DNA of 64,000 bases, from NCBI GenBank assembly GCA_023957335.1, contig JAMLHC010000003.1:186001-250000 (forward strand), given 5' to 3'. The position numbers and the translations under genes were made by a program. A model generated the notes under the pieces. It worked only from the letters and a program-made list of their open reading frames with translations, made no database searches and was not told the origin of the DNA. Shown here one piece after another: positions 28,201-35,879 of the stretch; positions within the stretch are counted from its first letter, which is position 1; each line of letters begins with the position of its first letter. Source of the stretch: Bacteroidota bacterium (lineage in GTDB: Bacteria; Bacteroidota; Bacteroidia; NS11-12g; UBA955).

Positions 28201-30090
28201 TCCAAAACAAGCTAATTCCGGTGGTCCGGGGTCGGCTTTATCGCGGGAATAAATAAGGAGTCGAAGGCTATCTCTTTTATAAAAACTCTGAACAGGTGGA
28301 CTAGTGCTGATTACACGGATTCGGTAATTCCCAGAACTGGCAACTTGGAACAAGGGAAGTTCTCCCCTTATTGTACTGTCTTCTGTTGATTTTACTCTGC
28401 CAAGCTCTCTGACTTTACTTGTGTCATCAAAGTTACCATTTTCATCACTTAGTTGGGCGATGAACCAATTGTCGGGGTCATACTTCCCTTTTCTTGTATA
28501 AGGAATATCCATGCTGTCGCCAGCACAATATGGACCAGCAGAGACCTCTCCACGAGTGATGGAATAGTCATTTACCTTCGCTATAAAACCTGACTGACTC
28601 TGTGAATATGGCAAAGTAAAAGGAGGTAATGATAAAGTATCAACATAATTACCGCAATATACAAGACTATTATCCATATCAGACTTCATATCAATTGTAT
28701 TAACACCAGATCGTAACCACAAAGCATTGCCCAAACTATCTAGTTTAACAAATCCTGTTTTCCCCATTGAACTGTCTGTTAACCCACCCATTGAAAGTAC
28801 GTTAATTTGATAATCAAAATATGAATAAACAAAACCATGTTTATCGCACCCTATTCTACTATTAAAACCACTATTGAAAAATGTACTACTAAAAGCAGTT
28901 ACGGTCTTATTATGTGTAAGTTTTATCCAGTTAGCTTTACTAATACTCAATTTTGCAATATATGGATACGCAATGTCAAAAGACGATACACCAGAAGATG
29001 TAAACCATTTCCCTCCATATAACATACTGTCTTGAACATAACCTGTTATGTATATTCTCCCTGTGTCAACTGCAAAAATGTCAAAAATATTATCTTGTTG
29101 CGTAACATCATTATTGATAAAACCTTTGTGAATAAAGTTTCCAAGAGGAGAAAGCACAGTTAAAAAACCTTTCGTAAAATTATTCGTTATAAATTGTGAA
29201 TAGTCAATGGAGTCTATTGTAATTGTCCCTGACCCAACTGTATGGATGAATGATGCTATATATACATTATTGTCATTTAAACCGATGCTCATTCTAGAAG
29301 GTTTGTAATAGTTTACACCTGTATGAGTTGATAATACTTTACACCATGCGATACTATCAAAATTGGCAGTAAACTTAACTAATAACATAGTTTGATTAGC
29401 TTGATAACTAACCGTTGTATCTACTTTATTAGAAAAGAAAGTTCCCGATGTGGCTTTATTAATTTGAGTTAGGATATATAAATTTTTTTGATCATCAATA
29501 GCTACTTGACCATTTAAATTGGACGAAGATAATCCACCCTCAAATAACTTATTGCATTTAATCACGTTTCCTATACTGTCGTATATCGCATAAAACCCAA
29601 TAATATTTTGATTGTTACTATTTGTATTAATTATGCTGTCTGTTTTACTTAACTTTAATATTGTAGTTACATTAGATTCAGCAGCAAGTCCGCCTCTCTG
29701 GAAATAACCATGAACTATTATCTTATTATCTGAAATCGTATTGATATTATAAGCAAAAAGTCTAAGAGAGGTTGGGTCAATAGAATTAGTATATAAGTAC
29801 ATCGTATTTACCCACTTAACATCACCCGAAGGGTTAAATTTTGCAACGAATGAGTTTGCCAAATAGCCACCACCATTATGAAGAATTGTATCTTTATCAA
29901 TAACAAAATCAGGGCTAAACGCTCCTAGTACATAACTGTTATTATTGCTATCCAAGGACATTGCCATGGTAGGTAAAAAAGGGATCTGTATTTTATTGGG
30001 GGCAAATAAAGTGGTTACCCATTCGTGCTCTTGTGCATTAGCAAAGTAGGCTATAGCCAAAAATAATATAAGAAATGGATTTCTCATCAT
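25219..30090 (-). CDS. Giant T9SS type B surface protein, array copy 2
   Basis: The 1623-residue protein is the largest of the array. It has a signal peptide (ending YFANAQ), a propeller-like N-terminus (to about 510, related to copy 1), the S-type linker GEVSAGPYCAGDSMDIPY, a longer series of Ig-like modules than copies 1 and 3, a PKD domain and the CHU_C type B sorting domain ending TGTVTVVR. The extra modules include a stretch encoded by two REP-like palindromes (26950-27090). The last ~450 residues are nearly identical to copies 1 and 4, consistent with gene conversion. It follows S74 copy 2 by 51 bases with a hairpin plus T-run between them. The function is unknown. Confidence 0.88.
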   Translation of the reverse strand: MMRNPFLILFLAIAYFANAQEHEWVTTLFAPNKIQIPFLPTMAMSLDSNNNSYVLGAFSPDFVIDKDTILHNGGGYLANSFVAKFNPSGDVKWVNTMYLYTNSIDPTSLRLFAYNINTISDNKIIVHGYFQRGGLAAESNVTTILKLSKTDSIINTNSNNQNIIGFYAIYDSIGNVIKCNKLFEGGLSSSNLNGQVAIDDQKNLYILTQINKATSGTFFSNKVDTTVSYQANQTMLLVKFTANFDSIAWCKVLSTHTGVNYYKPSRMSIGLNDNNVYIASFIHTVGSGTITIDSIDYSQFITNNFTKGFLTVLSPLGNFIHKGFINNDVTQQDNIFDIFAVDTGRIYITGYVQDSMLYGGKWFTSSGVSSFDIAYPYIAKLSISKANWIKLTHNKTVTAFSSTFFNSGFNSRIGCDKHGFVYSYFDYQINVLSMGGLTDSSMGKTGFVKLDSLGNALWLRSGVNTIDMKSDMDNSLVYCGNYVDTLSLPPFTLPYSQSQSGFIAKVNDYSITRGEVSAGPYCAGDSMDIPYTRKGKYDPDNWFIAQLSDENGNFDDTSKVRELGRVKSTEDSTIRGELPLFQVASSGNYRIRVISTSPPVQSFYKRDSLRLLIYSRDKADPGPPELACFGDSFQLHTYGGTVWEWSPAYLMGDSTSRTPKVLALQDTVFRIVISDTSGCGEPDTAFKRIIIRNNPKVDITDSFKVCLNEEVALSASFRNGDTLGYKWTWYNIVKNKGWSEIARDSFALLDTLLYKYNNTTATRRLAIVLDDNCSVIKDTAEFVVTLKPIKIKGKISTLDSLQCDGSLVELFGNISGGDSATYSWEWFEVDVSDKFHFLNSGQNKFADTISVQLNKSIFDSRKFAFVTKDECLPYIDSSFIELKIDRRVPKSVVFPRDTAICPSTSAEITAQISDGSGKGFRWKWIDEKGNILSQDSGNVSETKTTIKPIFNSQDSQRFWFIVEDICSPESDTQEFVISPLPPLEISELYYGNTLLTRTNGMLSGVEACFKELLNFTANGKGGTEQKYQWNWKILNPINDVMLNSFQHLPEGNSDSLTDYEPSELLRKLLVTLTLHNGCMEKGDSISFEVKIREPLKAQILNFAQKSANDTSVCSGSELKFFANGTGGVEEDYEFTWLLDDEEISKGDSVEINSKDFKSPDAILTLILQDDCSILADTQRINLHTLPELKAEFSAPDTICLGEEISLAAQGSGGIENQYQFTWLHKKDDGTLEVLKNAETLDLNSKTLISESQYSQFNTREILLVLRDNCSSPNDTFSKKIIIRPELSLTLSSSTICADPNATLTANPKGGNPNSYSIDWFDKNGNSLGNGLTQTAIPEGFDRFSATLSDNCSSENATAEIKVDRVPELLTLENTPSEGCEPLPVDFTLQTNYPDKYGFTLSFGNGDSTHTFEIPPTLHYTYPHAGHFIPLLTLITAGGCQAQVSGQAIEVYPKPFADFGYQPEEPDMDNPLVSFQNRSTGAVSYQWDITPFGTFTDENPVVTYSDTGYHNVRLIAVSSHGCRDTSDSRLYIKTNYRVFFPSAFSPNGDGLNDMFKPIVRGFSELDFKVYSRWGELLFHSRSDEAWDGSSQGVPVPNGVYAFTLRVVNVFGETQFFTGTVTVVR
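26950..27090 (-). repeat. Two REP-like palindromes inside the coding sequence of giant copy 2
   Basis: ATGCTGAA (26950-26957) and TTCAGCAT (26963-26970) are perfect 8-base arms around 5 bases. The second element (27069-27090) reads on the minus strand ATGCTGAGCGGAGTCGAAGC, then AT. Both resemble families of short palindromic repeats dispersed in many Bacteroidota and other genomes. They are read in frame as VMLNSFQHLPEG and GMLSGVEACF. The same pair occurs in giant copy 4. Confidence 0.7.
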
Positions 30091-30101
30091 ACAAGAAGTT
30101 A

Positions 30102-30143
30102 AAAAAAATATGGCACCATTTATCCTTTCAATATAAAATGGTC
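30102..30143 (-). terminator. Terminator-like hairpin between S74 copy 2 and giant copy 2
   Basis: On the minus strand ACCATTTTAT (30143-30134) pairs with ATAAATGGT (30124-30116), with one bulge, then GCCAT, then eight T (30109-30102). It overlaps the S74 stop codon and sits 12 bases before the giant gene's ATG. It could attenuate read-through from the S74 gene. Confidence 0.45.
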
Positions 30144-31437
30144 ATTTTGACAGAACCATTTTCTTGTTTTCAATTATCTTATTGTCAATTATCAAAGAAT
30201 AGAAATAATTCCCTGCCGATAATGTTCCGGCAGATATTGTAATATTCCCGTAGCCAACCTGTGTCACACGAAACAAACCAACTATTCTACCTTCAGTATC
30301 CTTTATTTCAATTTTGGCATTGTTACTAGCGTAGGGTAAGAAATAGTGAATAACGGTTTCTTCTGAAAATGGATTAGGTTCATTCTGTTCCAATAAAGCA
30401 GGTCGATTCAGTACACCTATTGGATCAAAAGTATTATCGGTAAAAGGCTTTGAATTTTCTTGTTTGCCAAAAATAAACGATTCTAAAGCTATTAATCTTT
30501 TTTCTAATTGAACTTTCTCATTTTCCAATGTTTCTAATCTATTATTCATAGTTTGATTCTCGATCTTCAGATTTGTATTTTCTATTTGCAATGCTTGTAT
30601 TTTAGTATCATGTTCCTGTACACCTTGCGTAAGAACAGGAATAAAACCTATATAATTTACAGATAAACAACTATCCCCTTCTGAAACGAGACTTGGAAAT
30701 ACCTTTTTGACATCTTGCGCTTTAAAACCAAAAGAGTGTGTCGCACTCAAATTTAATCCCTCTACTCGCTTAAAATCATATGAATAAGGCTGTAAAATTA
30801 GTAGCTTCCGCCAGTCAGTATTTAAACTCTTAAAGTTCATTTTGAAGTTTTCATCAGATGTCAAGTAGAAATTCCCAATACACGTAACATCTCCATTAAA
30901 CTCAGCAGATCCATTTGCAGCAAAAACAACATTAGGCGCAGGTGTTGCCGGACCTGTACCGCCTGCGGCAGTAAAATTACGATTTAAAGCGGGGAAGGCA
31001 GTCCCCACACCTACGAAATTAGCTACCGGATTAACATTTAAAAAAGAAGTAGGTTGCCAATGAGTACCGCTCCAATATAATGACTGCCCCAAAGCTGATC
31101 CCATTAACGGCAATGAACCTGTTTGATGAAAAATATTACCTACAACATCCATCGCAAGAAAGCTATTTGCAAGTGCGATATTAGGCAATCCTTGGAATCT
31201 GATATTTCCATTCACATGAAAATCTATCCCCGGTGCTGGAGGGATGTTGATTCCTACAGGAGATTGAGGAAGCGGGACAATAGGAGCACCACCCGGCATA
31301 AACACCGACTGCCCCATTCCCACTCGCCATGCTCCTAACACGAAGAATAAAACAATGACTTTTGTCCATAGAGTAACATACAAGGGCTTTGCCTTGTAAA
31401 CCGCGTTTAATCTTTGATTTTGTAGTAATTGTTTCAT
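30142..31437 (-). CDS. Tail-fibre-like protein with S74 chaperone and T9SS sorting domains, array copy 2
   Basis: The 431-residue protein is the short member of the trio. The N-terminus MKQLLQNQRLNAVYKAKPL matches copy 3, and the export segment ends about residue 43. The fibre part is only about 150 residues, about 150 fewer than in copies 1 and 3. The S74 domain begins SDENFK with Ser194 and Lys199; the following NYIGFIPVLTQGVQEHD is typical. A strong coiled coil (about 270-325) and a T9SS type A domain (EQNEPNPFSEETVIHYF) follow. Its first codons lie within the 290-bp duplicated block shared with copy 3. It forms a two-gene unit with giant copy 2. Confidence 0.9.
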   Translation of the reverse strand: MKQLLQNQRLNAVYKAKPLYVTLWTKVIVLFFVLGAWRVGMGQSVFMPGGAPIVPLPQSPVGINIPPAPGIDFHVNGNIRFQGLPNIALANSFLAMDVVGNIFHQTGSLPLMGSALGQSLYWSGTHWQPTSFLNVNPVANFVGVGTAFPALNRNFTAAGGTGPATPAPNVVFAANGSAEFNGDVTCIGNFYLTSDENFKMNFKSLNTDWRKLLILQPYSYDFKRVEGLNLSATHSFGFKAQDVKKVFPSLVSEGDSCLSVNYIGFIPVLTQGVQEHDTKIQALQIENTNLKIENQTMNNRLETLENEKVQLEKRLIALESFIFGKQENSKPFTDNTFDPIGVLNRPALLEQNEPNPFSEETVIHYFLPYASNNAKIEIKDTEGRIVGLFRVTQVGYGNITISAGTLSAGNYFYSLIIDNKIIENKKMVLSK

Positions 31438-31675
31438 ATCGGTATTGTTTTAAATGAACTTCAAAGTTAAAACTATTTTTTTTATAAAAACAAACTTATC
31501 AAGTTTATACTATCAGGCGAGTGATGGGTATGCAACAAAATTTTTTGTGATAATAAAACAAGCAACGGTGTTTCGGCTCCGTTTAGACTATCCTTCGACT
31601 ATCCTTAGACTACGCTCAGGACAAGCGCTCAGAACAGGCTTCTCAGCGACCGCGCATTCATAATTCATAATTCAC
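31386..31675. repeat. 290-bp direct repeat, copy A
   Basis: This block matches 37565-37854 at a constant offset of 6179 with one difference I could find (near 31632, A versus G). It covers the first ~17 codons of S74 copy 2, its promoter, and the intergenic region back to the end of giant copy 3. It contains three 11-base tandem units (31586, 31597, 31608; GACTATCCTTC-like) running into a REP-like CTACGCTCAGGACAAGC. A 69-residue frame inside it is identical in both copies only because the DNA is. Confidence 0.9.
31462..31494 (-). promoter_or_regulatory. Shared cassette promoter, copy 2
   Basis: On the minus strand TTTG (31491-31494), a 21-base A/T-rich spacer, then TAACTTTG (31462-31469), 24 bases before the ATG at 31437. 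It is identical in copy 3. Confidence 0.65.
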
Positions 31676-31684
31676 CATTAATAA

Positions 31685-34600
31685 TTATCTAATTAGCGTC
31701 ACCGTCCCTTTAAATAACTGTTTCTCGCCAAAAACATTTATCACGCTCAATGTGAACGCGTAAACCCCGTCTGGCATTTGTTCTCCGTTGAAAGTGCCGT
31801 CCCAAGCTTCGTCTTTTGTAGAGTGAAAAATCAGTTCTCCCCAACGGCTGTAAACTCGGAAATCCAGTTCGCTAAATCCTCGAACTGACGGCTTGAAATC
31901 ATCGTTCAGTCCATCTCCATTTGGCGAAAATGCACTCGGAAGAAAAACGCGGTAGTTGGTTTTGATATAGATTTGACTTTCTGTTGTGTCAGAACAATTT
32001 TTGTCGCTGATTGCAATCAGGCGCACATAGTGATAACCTGAATCTTGGTATTTGATTTCCGGGTTGTCTGCGGTGAAATCTCCATAAGTGCCCAATGTCC
32101 AGATATAGGATTTTGCACCATGACTTTGGTTTTTAAACTGTACTAACGGATTGTCCATATCTGGGTATTCCGGTTCATAGGAAAAGTCCGCAATCGGCTT
32201 TGGATAAATGGTTATGGGCGTTCCTTGAATAGTTTTTTCACAGCCATTTTGAGTTGTGATTTTTAGGCTTGGAGTGAAAGTGCCTGCGGTTTTGTAGGTG
32301 TAATCAATTCTTGAAGTTCCTTCGGATACATTTTCGGAATTGTTATTTCCGAAGTTTATTTCAAAACCGTATTTATCAGGATAATTTGTTTTTGGTTCAA
32401 AAATCACTGGAAGTGGTTGACAACCTTCGCTTGGAGTGTTTTCTAAAGTTAGTAATTCTGGAACTCTATCAACTTTGATTTCAGCGGTTGCACTTTCGCT
32501 TGAACAATTATCTGAAAGTGTTGCACTAAACTTGTCAAAACCTTCCGGGCTGACGGTTTGCGTTAGTCCATTTCCAAGTGGATTTCCATTTTTATCAAAC
32601 CAATTTATTGAATATGAATTTTGATTTCCACCTTTTGGATTTGCGGTTAGGGTTGCATTTGGGTCAGCGCAGATTGTTGAACTTGAAAGGGTCAAACTCA
32701 GCTCCGGTCTGATGATTATTTTCTTTGAAAAAGTATCATTTGGAGAACTGCAATTATCTCTAAAAACTAAAAATATTTCACGGGTGTTAAATTGTGAATA
32801 TTGGCTTTCTGAAATTAGCGCTTTGCTATTCAAATCAAGTGTATCAGCGTTTTTGAGTACTTCCAAACTTCCGTCATCTTTTTTGTGAAGCCAAGTAAAT
32901 TGATATTGATTTTCAATCCCGCCTGTGCCTTGTGCTGTCAAGAAAATTTCCTCGCCTAAGCAAATTGTGTCAGGTGCTGAAAATTCAGCTTTAAGTTCGG
33001 GAAGTGTATGCAAATTTATCTTTTGAGTATCAGCCAAAATTGAGCAATCGTCCTTTAAAATCAAGATCAGAACTGCATCCGGATTTTTAAAGTCCTTGGA
33101 GTTGATTTCAATGGAATCTCCTTTTGAAATTTCCTCATTGTCTAAAAGCCAAGTAAATTCATAGTCTTCCTCTACTCCGCCAGTTCCGTTTGCAAAGAAT
33201 TTTAATTCACTTCCGGAGCAAACCGAAGTGTCATTCGCGCTCTTTTGATATTCATCTAATACCGATACTTCTAGTTTTGCTCTAACTGTAATTTGTGCAA
33301 CAAAGCTATCAATCCCCATGCAGTCATCAAAAACAAAAACTTTCAAGGAATTTGAAATTGATGTTTGCAAATCTTCTAATATAAAATAATCCGAGGGAGT
33401 AAATTCCAAACTCTGTTTTTCGCCAATCAAACTATCTTTAAAATACCATTTAAAATTATAATTAAGACTATCTCCTCCATTGGCAAATGCCCTAATATGA
33501 ATTTTTTCTCCAATGCAAACAGTTGTATCCTGTAAGTCTGCCACGACTTCGAGCGGGGAATTTAGATTTATCAAAACAAAGGCAGTATCTTTGACAATTG
33601 AGCAACCGTCTTCTAGAACCAAACCGATATTTGTTGAAACCGGCTTTGATTTAAAAATATAGTTCAGGGAATCAAAGTAGGCAAATGAATCGGACTTCAA
33701 TTCTTGCCAAGAAAAATCTTGTTCCGTATTGTACCAAGTCCATTTATAAGCACTAGAATCTCCATTTTTAAATTGCGCAGAAAGAGTTATATTAGTATTG
33801 TTGCAGATGTTTACTAGCCTATCAGTAATGATTTTGGGATTACTTTTAATAAAAATTTGTTTGAAAGCGGTATCGGGTTCTCCGCAACCGGAACTATCTG
33901 AAATCACAATCCTAAAAACAGTATCTTTTTCTAAATAAATCCAAGGAGTTCTGGAACTACTGTCATCCATTCTAAAGGCAGGAGACCACTCCCAAGCGGT
34001 TCCGCCATAAGTATGCAACTGAAAACTATCTCCATAGCAAAGAGTTTCCGATGGTCCGGGATCGGCTTTATCGCGGGAGTATATCAATAATCGTAAGCTA
34101 TCTAACTTGTAAAAACTCTGCACGGGCGGGTGAGTGCTTCTTACTCTTATCCTATAATTGCCTGAACTGGCAACTTGGAACAAAGGCAATCTGCCTATAA
34201 TAGTGCTGTCTTGGGTGGATTTCATTTGACCAAGTTCTCTCTCTCCGCCTTCGAAGTTGCCCTTCTCATCGCTCAATTCCGCTATGAAATAATTGGCGGT
34301 GTCGTAGTTACCCATTTTGGTGTAAGGAACTAGGAAAGTATCACCCGCACAATAAGGTCCTGATAGAACTTCTCCACGAGTGATGGAGTAGTCGGTAATT
34401 TTGGCGAGAAAGGATCCTGCAATGTTGTTATTGGCAAGCGAATCGTTGAATATTCTTACTTTTCCTACAAATACTCCTGCTAAAAGCAAATTTCCCACAG
34501 TATCGACTGTCATACTGTTTATTGAAGTCACTACATTTAAATTTCCGTTTGCAAATCCCCACAAGAGGTTGCCTAATGTATCTGCTTTGGCTATAAATAA

Positions 34601-35821
34601 CTTGGAACCAGCGGTTAGCCCTGTGCCAAACAAAGTATTGCTAAGATATACACTATCGCCAGTCAACTGCCCTCCAAGGTAAAGATTGTTGTTATCTAGC
34701 AGTAATCCTGCAACAGGACTTAAAAAACCTTGTGATAAACTGTCCTGGCATTTACACCAGACAAGGGAATCCATCTGCTTATTGAGTTTTAACAAGCAGA
34801 AAGATAGTGGATTGGTAAAATTTGTTTTGGATATTTCCTTATGGGAAAGAATTTCAATAGAATCATGGAAAGGTAACCCCATATAAACAGAACCGCTAAA
34901 GGTATCAACATCAAACTTAATTCCTGAATAAGAACTTATGTTGCGTGTTGCATATTTTATGTAAATATAGTTAGCAAGTCTGCCCGCAGTATCAAGCTGA
35001 ATCAAGTAGTAGCCTTTGGGCAGTGTGTCGGAATTGTGAATATACTCTTTGTCAAAATAAGCCGTAAAGTAAATAGAGGAAAGGGTTGCTTTTAAATCTC
35101 TTCTTGCAGTAGCAGAACCAACAATCGAACCATATTGCTTAACCCACAGAAAACTACCGTTTGAATCATAAGCAGCAAGACCATAATTCCAACTGTCAGT
35201 TGCGCTGCATGTTTGGTTACTTCCTGTATATTCCATAATACCTCTAAGAGTATGATAAATATATATCCTCCCTCCAGAATAGTCCATTTTATGGGTTACT
35301 TGGTCTGTTGGGTCAAGCGTTGTACTACCATATTCTTTTGCCCACAAAGGATTTCCGTTTCTATCAAATTTGATAAGGGCATTTCTTCTTCCCGAGTAGC
35401 CTGAAGGATATGAAAGCTGAATATTTGACGAAAAACTAATACTTCCTCCATTGTAGTGAAGCAATAAATAAATATTGCCGACCTCATCGGTTGTAATGTC
35501 AATGGGGGCAATGTTTTGATTTGTATTTACATCTGTTGAGAATACCCACATCAATGAACTGTCGGGTGTTACGCTCGAAAGCATTAAATTAGTTGTTGTA
35601 GCTGTATTCAGGTTCGTGGTTGTAACAGTAGCTCCTTTGAATTGAAAAGAACCCGTATTAGTAAATGAATTGGACAAAACAATGTTTCCGTCAATATTTC
35701 TACACACCACAGGACTCACACTTCGCACTACGTTGTTGATGGAAAATAGCCATTGGGTTTCCTGTGCAGGAACAGAAAAACAGAAAACAAACAAACTCGC
35801 TATGGAGAGGATTTTTTTCAT
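31685..35821 (-). CDS. Giant T9SS type B surface protein, array copy 3
   Basis: The 1378-residue protein has a signal peptide (ending SVPAQ), an N-terminal propeller-like region (to about 478) related to copy 4, the L-type linker GEVLSGPYCAGDTFLVPY as in copy 1, Ig-like modules, a PKD domain and a CHU_C type B sorting domain. From about residue 1133 to the end it departs from the other three: PSEGCQPLPVIFEPKTNYPD replaces the PSEGCEPLPVDF version, and the sorting domain ends KGTVTLIR. The switch corresponds to about 32424 in DNA, after which the other copies remain nearly identical to each other. It follows S74 copy 3 by 58 bases, across a stem-loop with a G8 tract. Function is unknown. Confidence 0.88.
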   Translation of the reverse strand: MKKILSIASLFVFCFSVPAQETQWLFSINNVVRSVSPVVCRNIDGNIVLSNSFTNTGSFQFKGATVTTTNLNTATTTNLMLSSVTPDSSLMWVFSTDVNTNQNIAPIDITTDEVGNIYLLLHYNGGSISFSSNIQLSYPSGYSGRRNALIKFDRNGNPLWAKEYGSTTLDPTDQVTHKMDYSGGRIYIYHTLRGIMEYTGSNQTCSATDSWNYGLAAYDSNGSFLWVKQYGSIVGSATARRDLKATLSSIYFTAYFDKEYIHNSDTLPKGYYLIQLDTAGRLANYIYIKYATRNISSYSGIKFDVDTFSGSVYMGLPFHDSIEILSHKEISKTNFTNPLSFCLLKLNKQMDSLVWCKCQDSLSQGFLSPVAGLLLDNNNLYLGGQLTGDSVYLSNTLFGTGLTAGSKLFIAKADTLGNLLWGFANGNLNVVTSINSMTVDTVGNLLLAGVFVGKVRIFNDSLANNNIAGSFLAKITDYSITRGEVLSGPYCAGDTFLVPYTKMGNYDTANYFIAELSDEKGNFEGGERELGQMKSTQDSTIIGRLPLFQVASSGNYRIRVRSTHPPVQSFYKLDSLRLLIYSRDKADPGPSETLCYGDSFQLHTYGGTAWEWSPAFRMDDSSSRTPWIYLEKDTVFRIVISDSSGCGEPDTAFKQIFIKSNPKIITDRLVNICNNTNITLSAQFKNGDSSAYKWTWYNTEQDFSWQELKSDSFAYFDSLNYIFKSKPVSTNIGLVLEDGCSIVKDTAFVLINLNSPLEVVADLQDTTVCIGEKIHIRAFANGGDSLNYNFKWYFKDSLIGEKQSLEFTPSDYFILEDLQTSISNSLKVFVFDDCMGIDSFVAQITVRAKLEVSVLDEYQKSANDTSVCSGSELKFFANGTGGVEEDYEFTWLLDNEEISKGDSIEINSKDFKNPDAVLILILKDDCSILADTQKINLHTLPELKAEFSAPDTICLGEEIFLTAQGTGGIENQYQFTWLHKKDDGSLEVLKNADTLDLNSKALISESQYSQFNTREIFLVFRDNCSSPNDTFSKKIIIRPELSLTLSSSTICADPNATLTANPKGGNQNSYSINWFDKNGNPLGNGLTQTVSPEGFDKFSATLSDNCSSESATAEIKVDRVPELLTLENTPSEGCQPLPVIFEPKTNYPDKYGFEINFGNNNSENVSEGTSRIDYTYKTAGTFTPSLKITTQNGCEKTIQGTPITIYPKPIADFSYEPEYPDMDNPLVQFKNQSHGAKSYIWTLGTYGDFTADNPEIKYQDSGYHYVRLIAISDKNCSDTTESQIYIKTNYRVFLPSAFSPNGDGLNDDFKPSVRGFSELDFRVYSRWGELIFHSTKDEAWDGTFNGEQMPDGVYAFTLSVINVFGEKQLFKGTVTLIR

Positions 35822-35832
35822 GTTTGTAATTA

Positions 35833-35870
35833 TTAGAGAAAAGGGACATTTCTCCCCCCCCTTTCTCTAA
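35833..35870 (-). other. Intercistronic stem-loop with a G8 homopolymer
   Basis: On the minus strand TTAGAGAAA plus GGG (35870-35859) can pair with CCC plus TTTTCTCTAA (35845-35833) with one bulge. The 5' arm runs into eight consecutive G (C at 35854-35861 on plus). It lies 12 bases before the ATG of giant copy 3. No T-run follows, so it is not an obvious terminator. Slippage of the G tract would change arm pairing and the spacing before the gene. Confidence 0.5.
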
Positions 35871-35879
35871 TACAAGTGG

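Noticed and set aside
31454-31663. A 69-residue frame identical to one at 37633-37842, suggesting a conserved small protein
   Set aside because: It lies in the duplicated promoter/spacer block, runs opposite to the genes, covers REP-like repeats, and is identical only because the DNA is duplicated.
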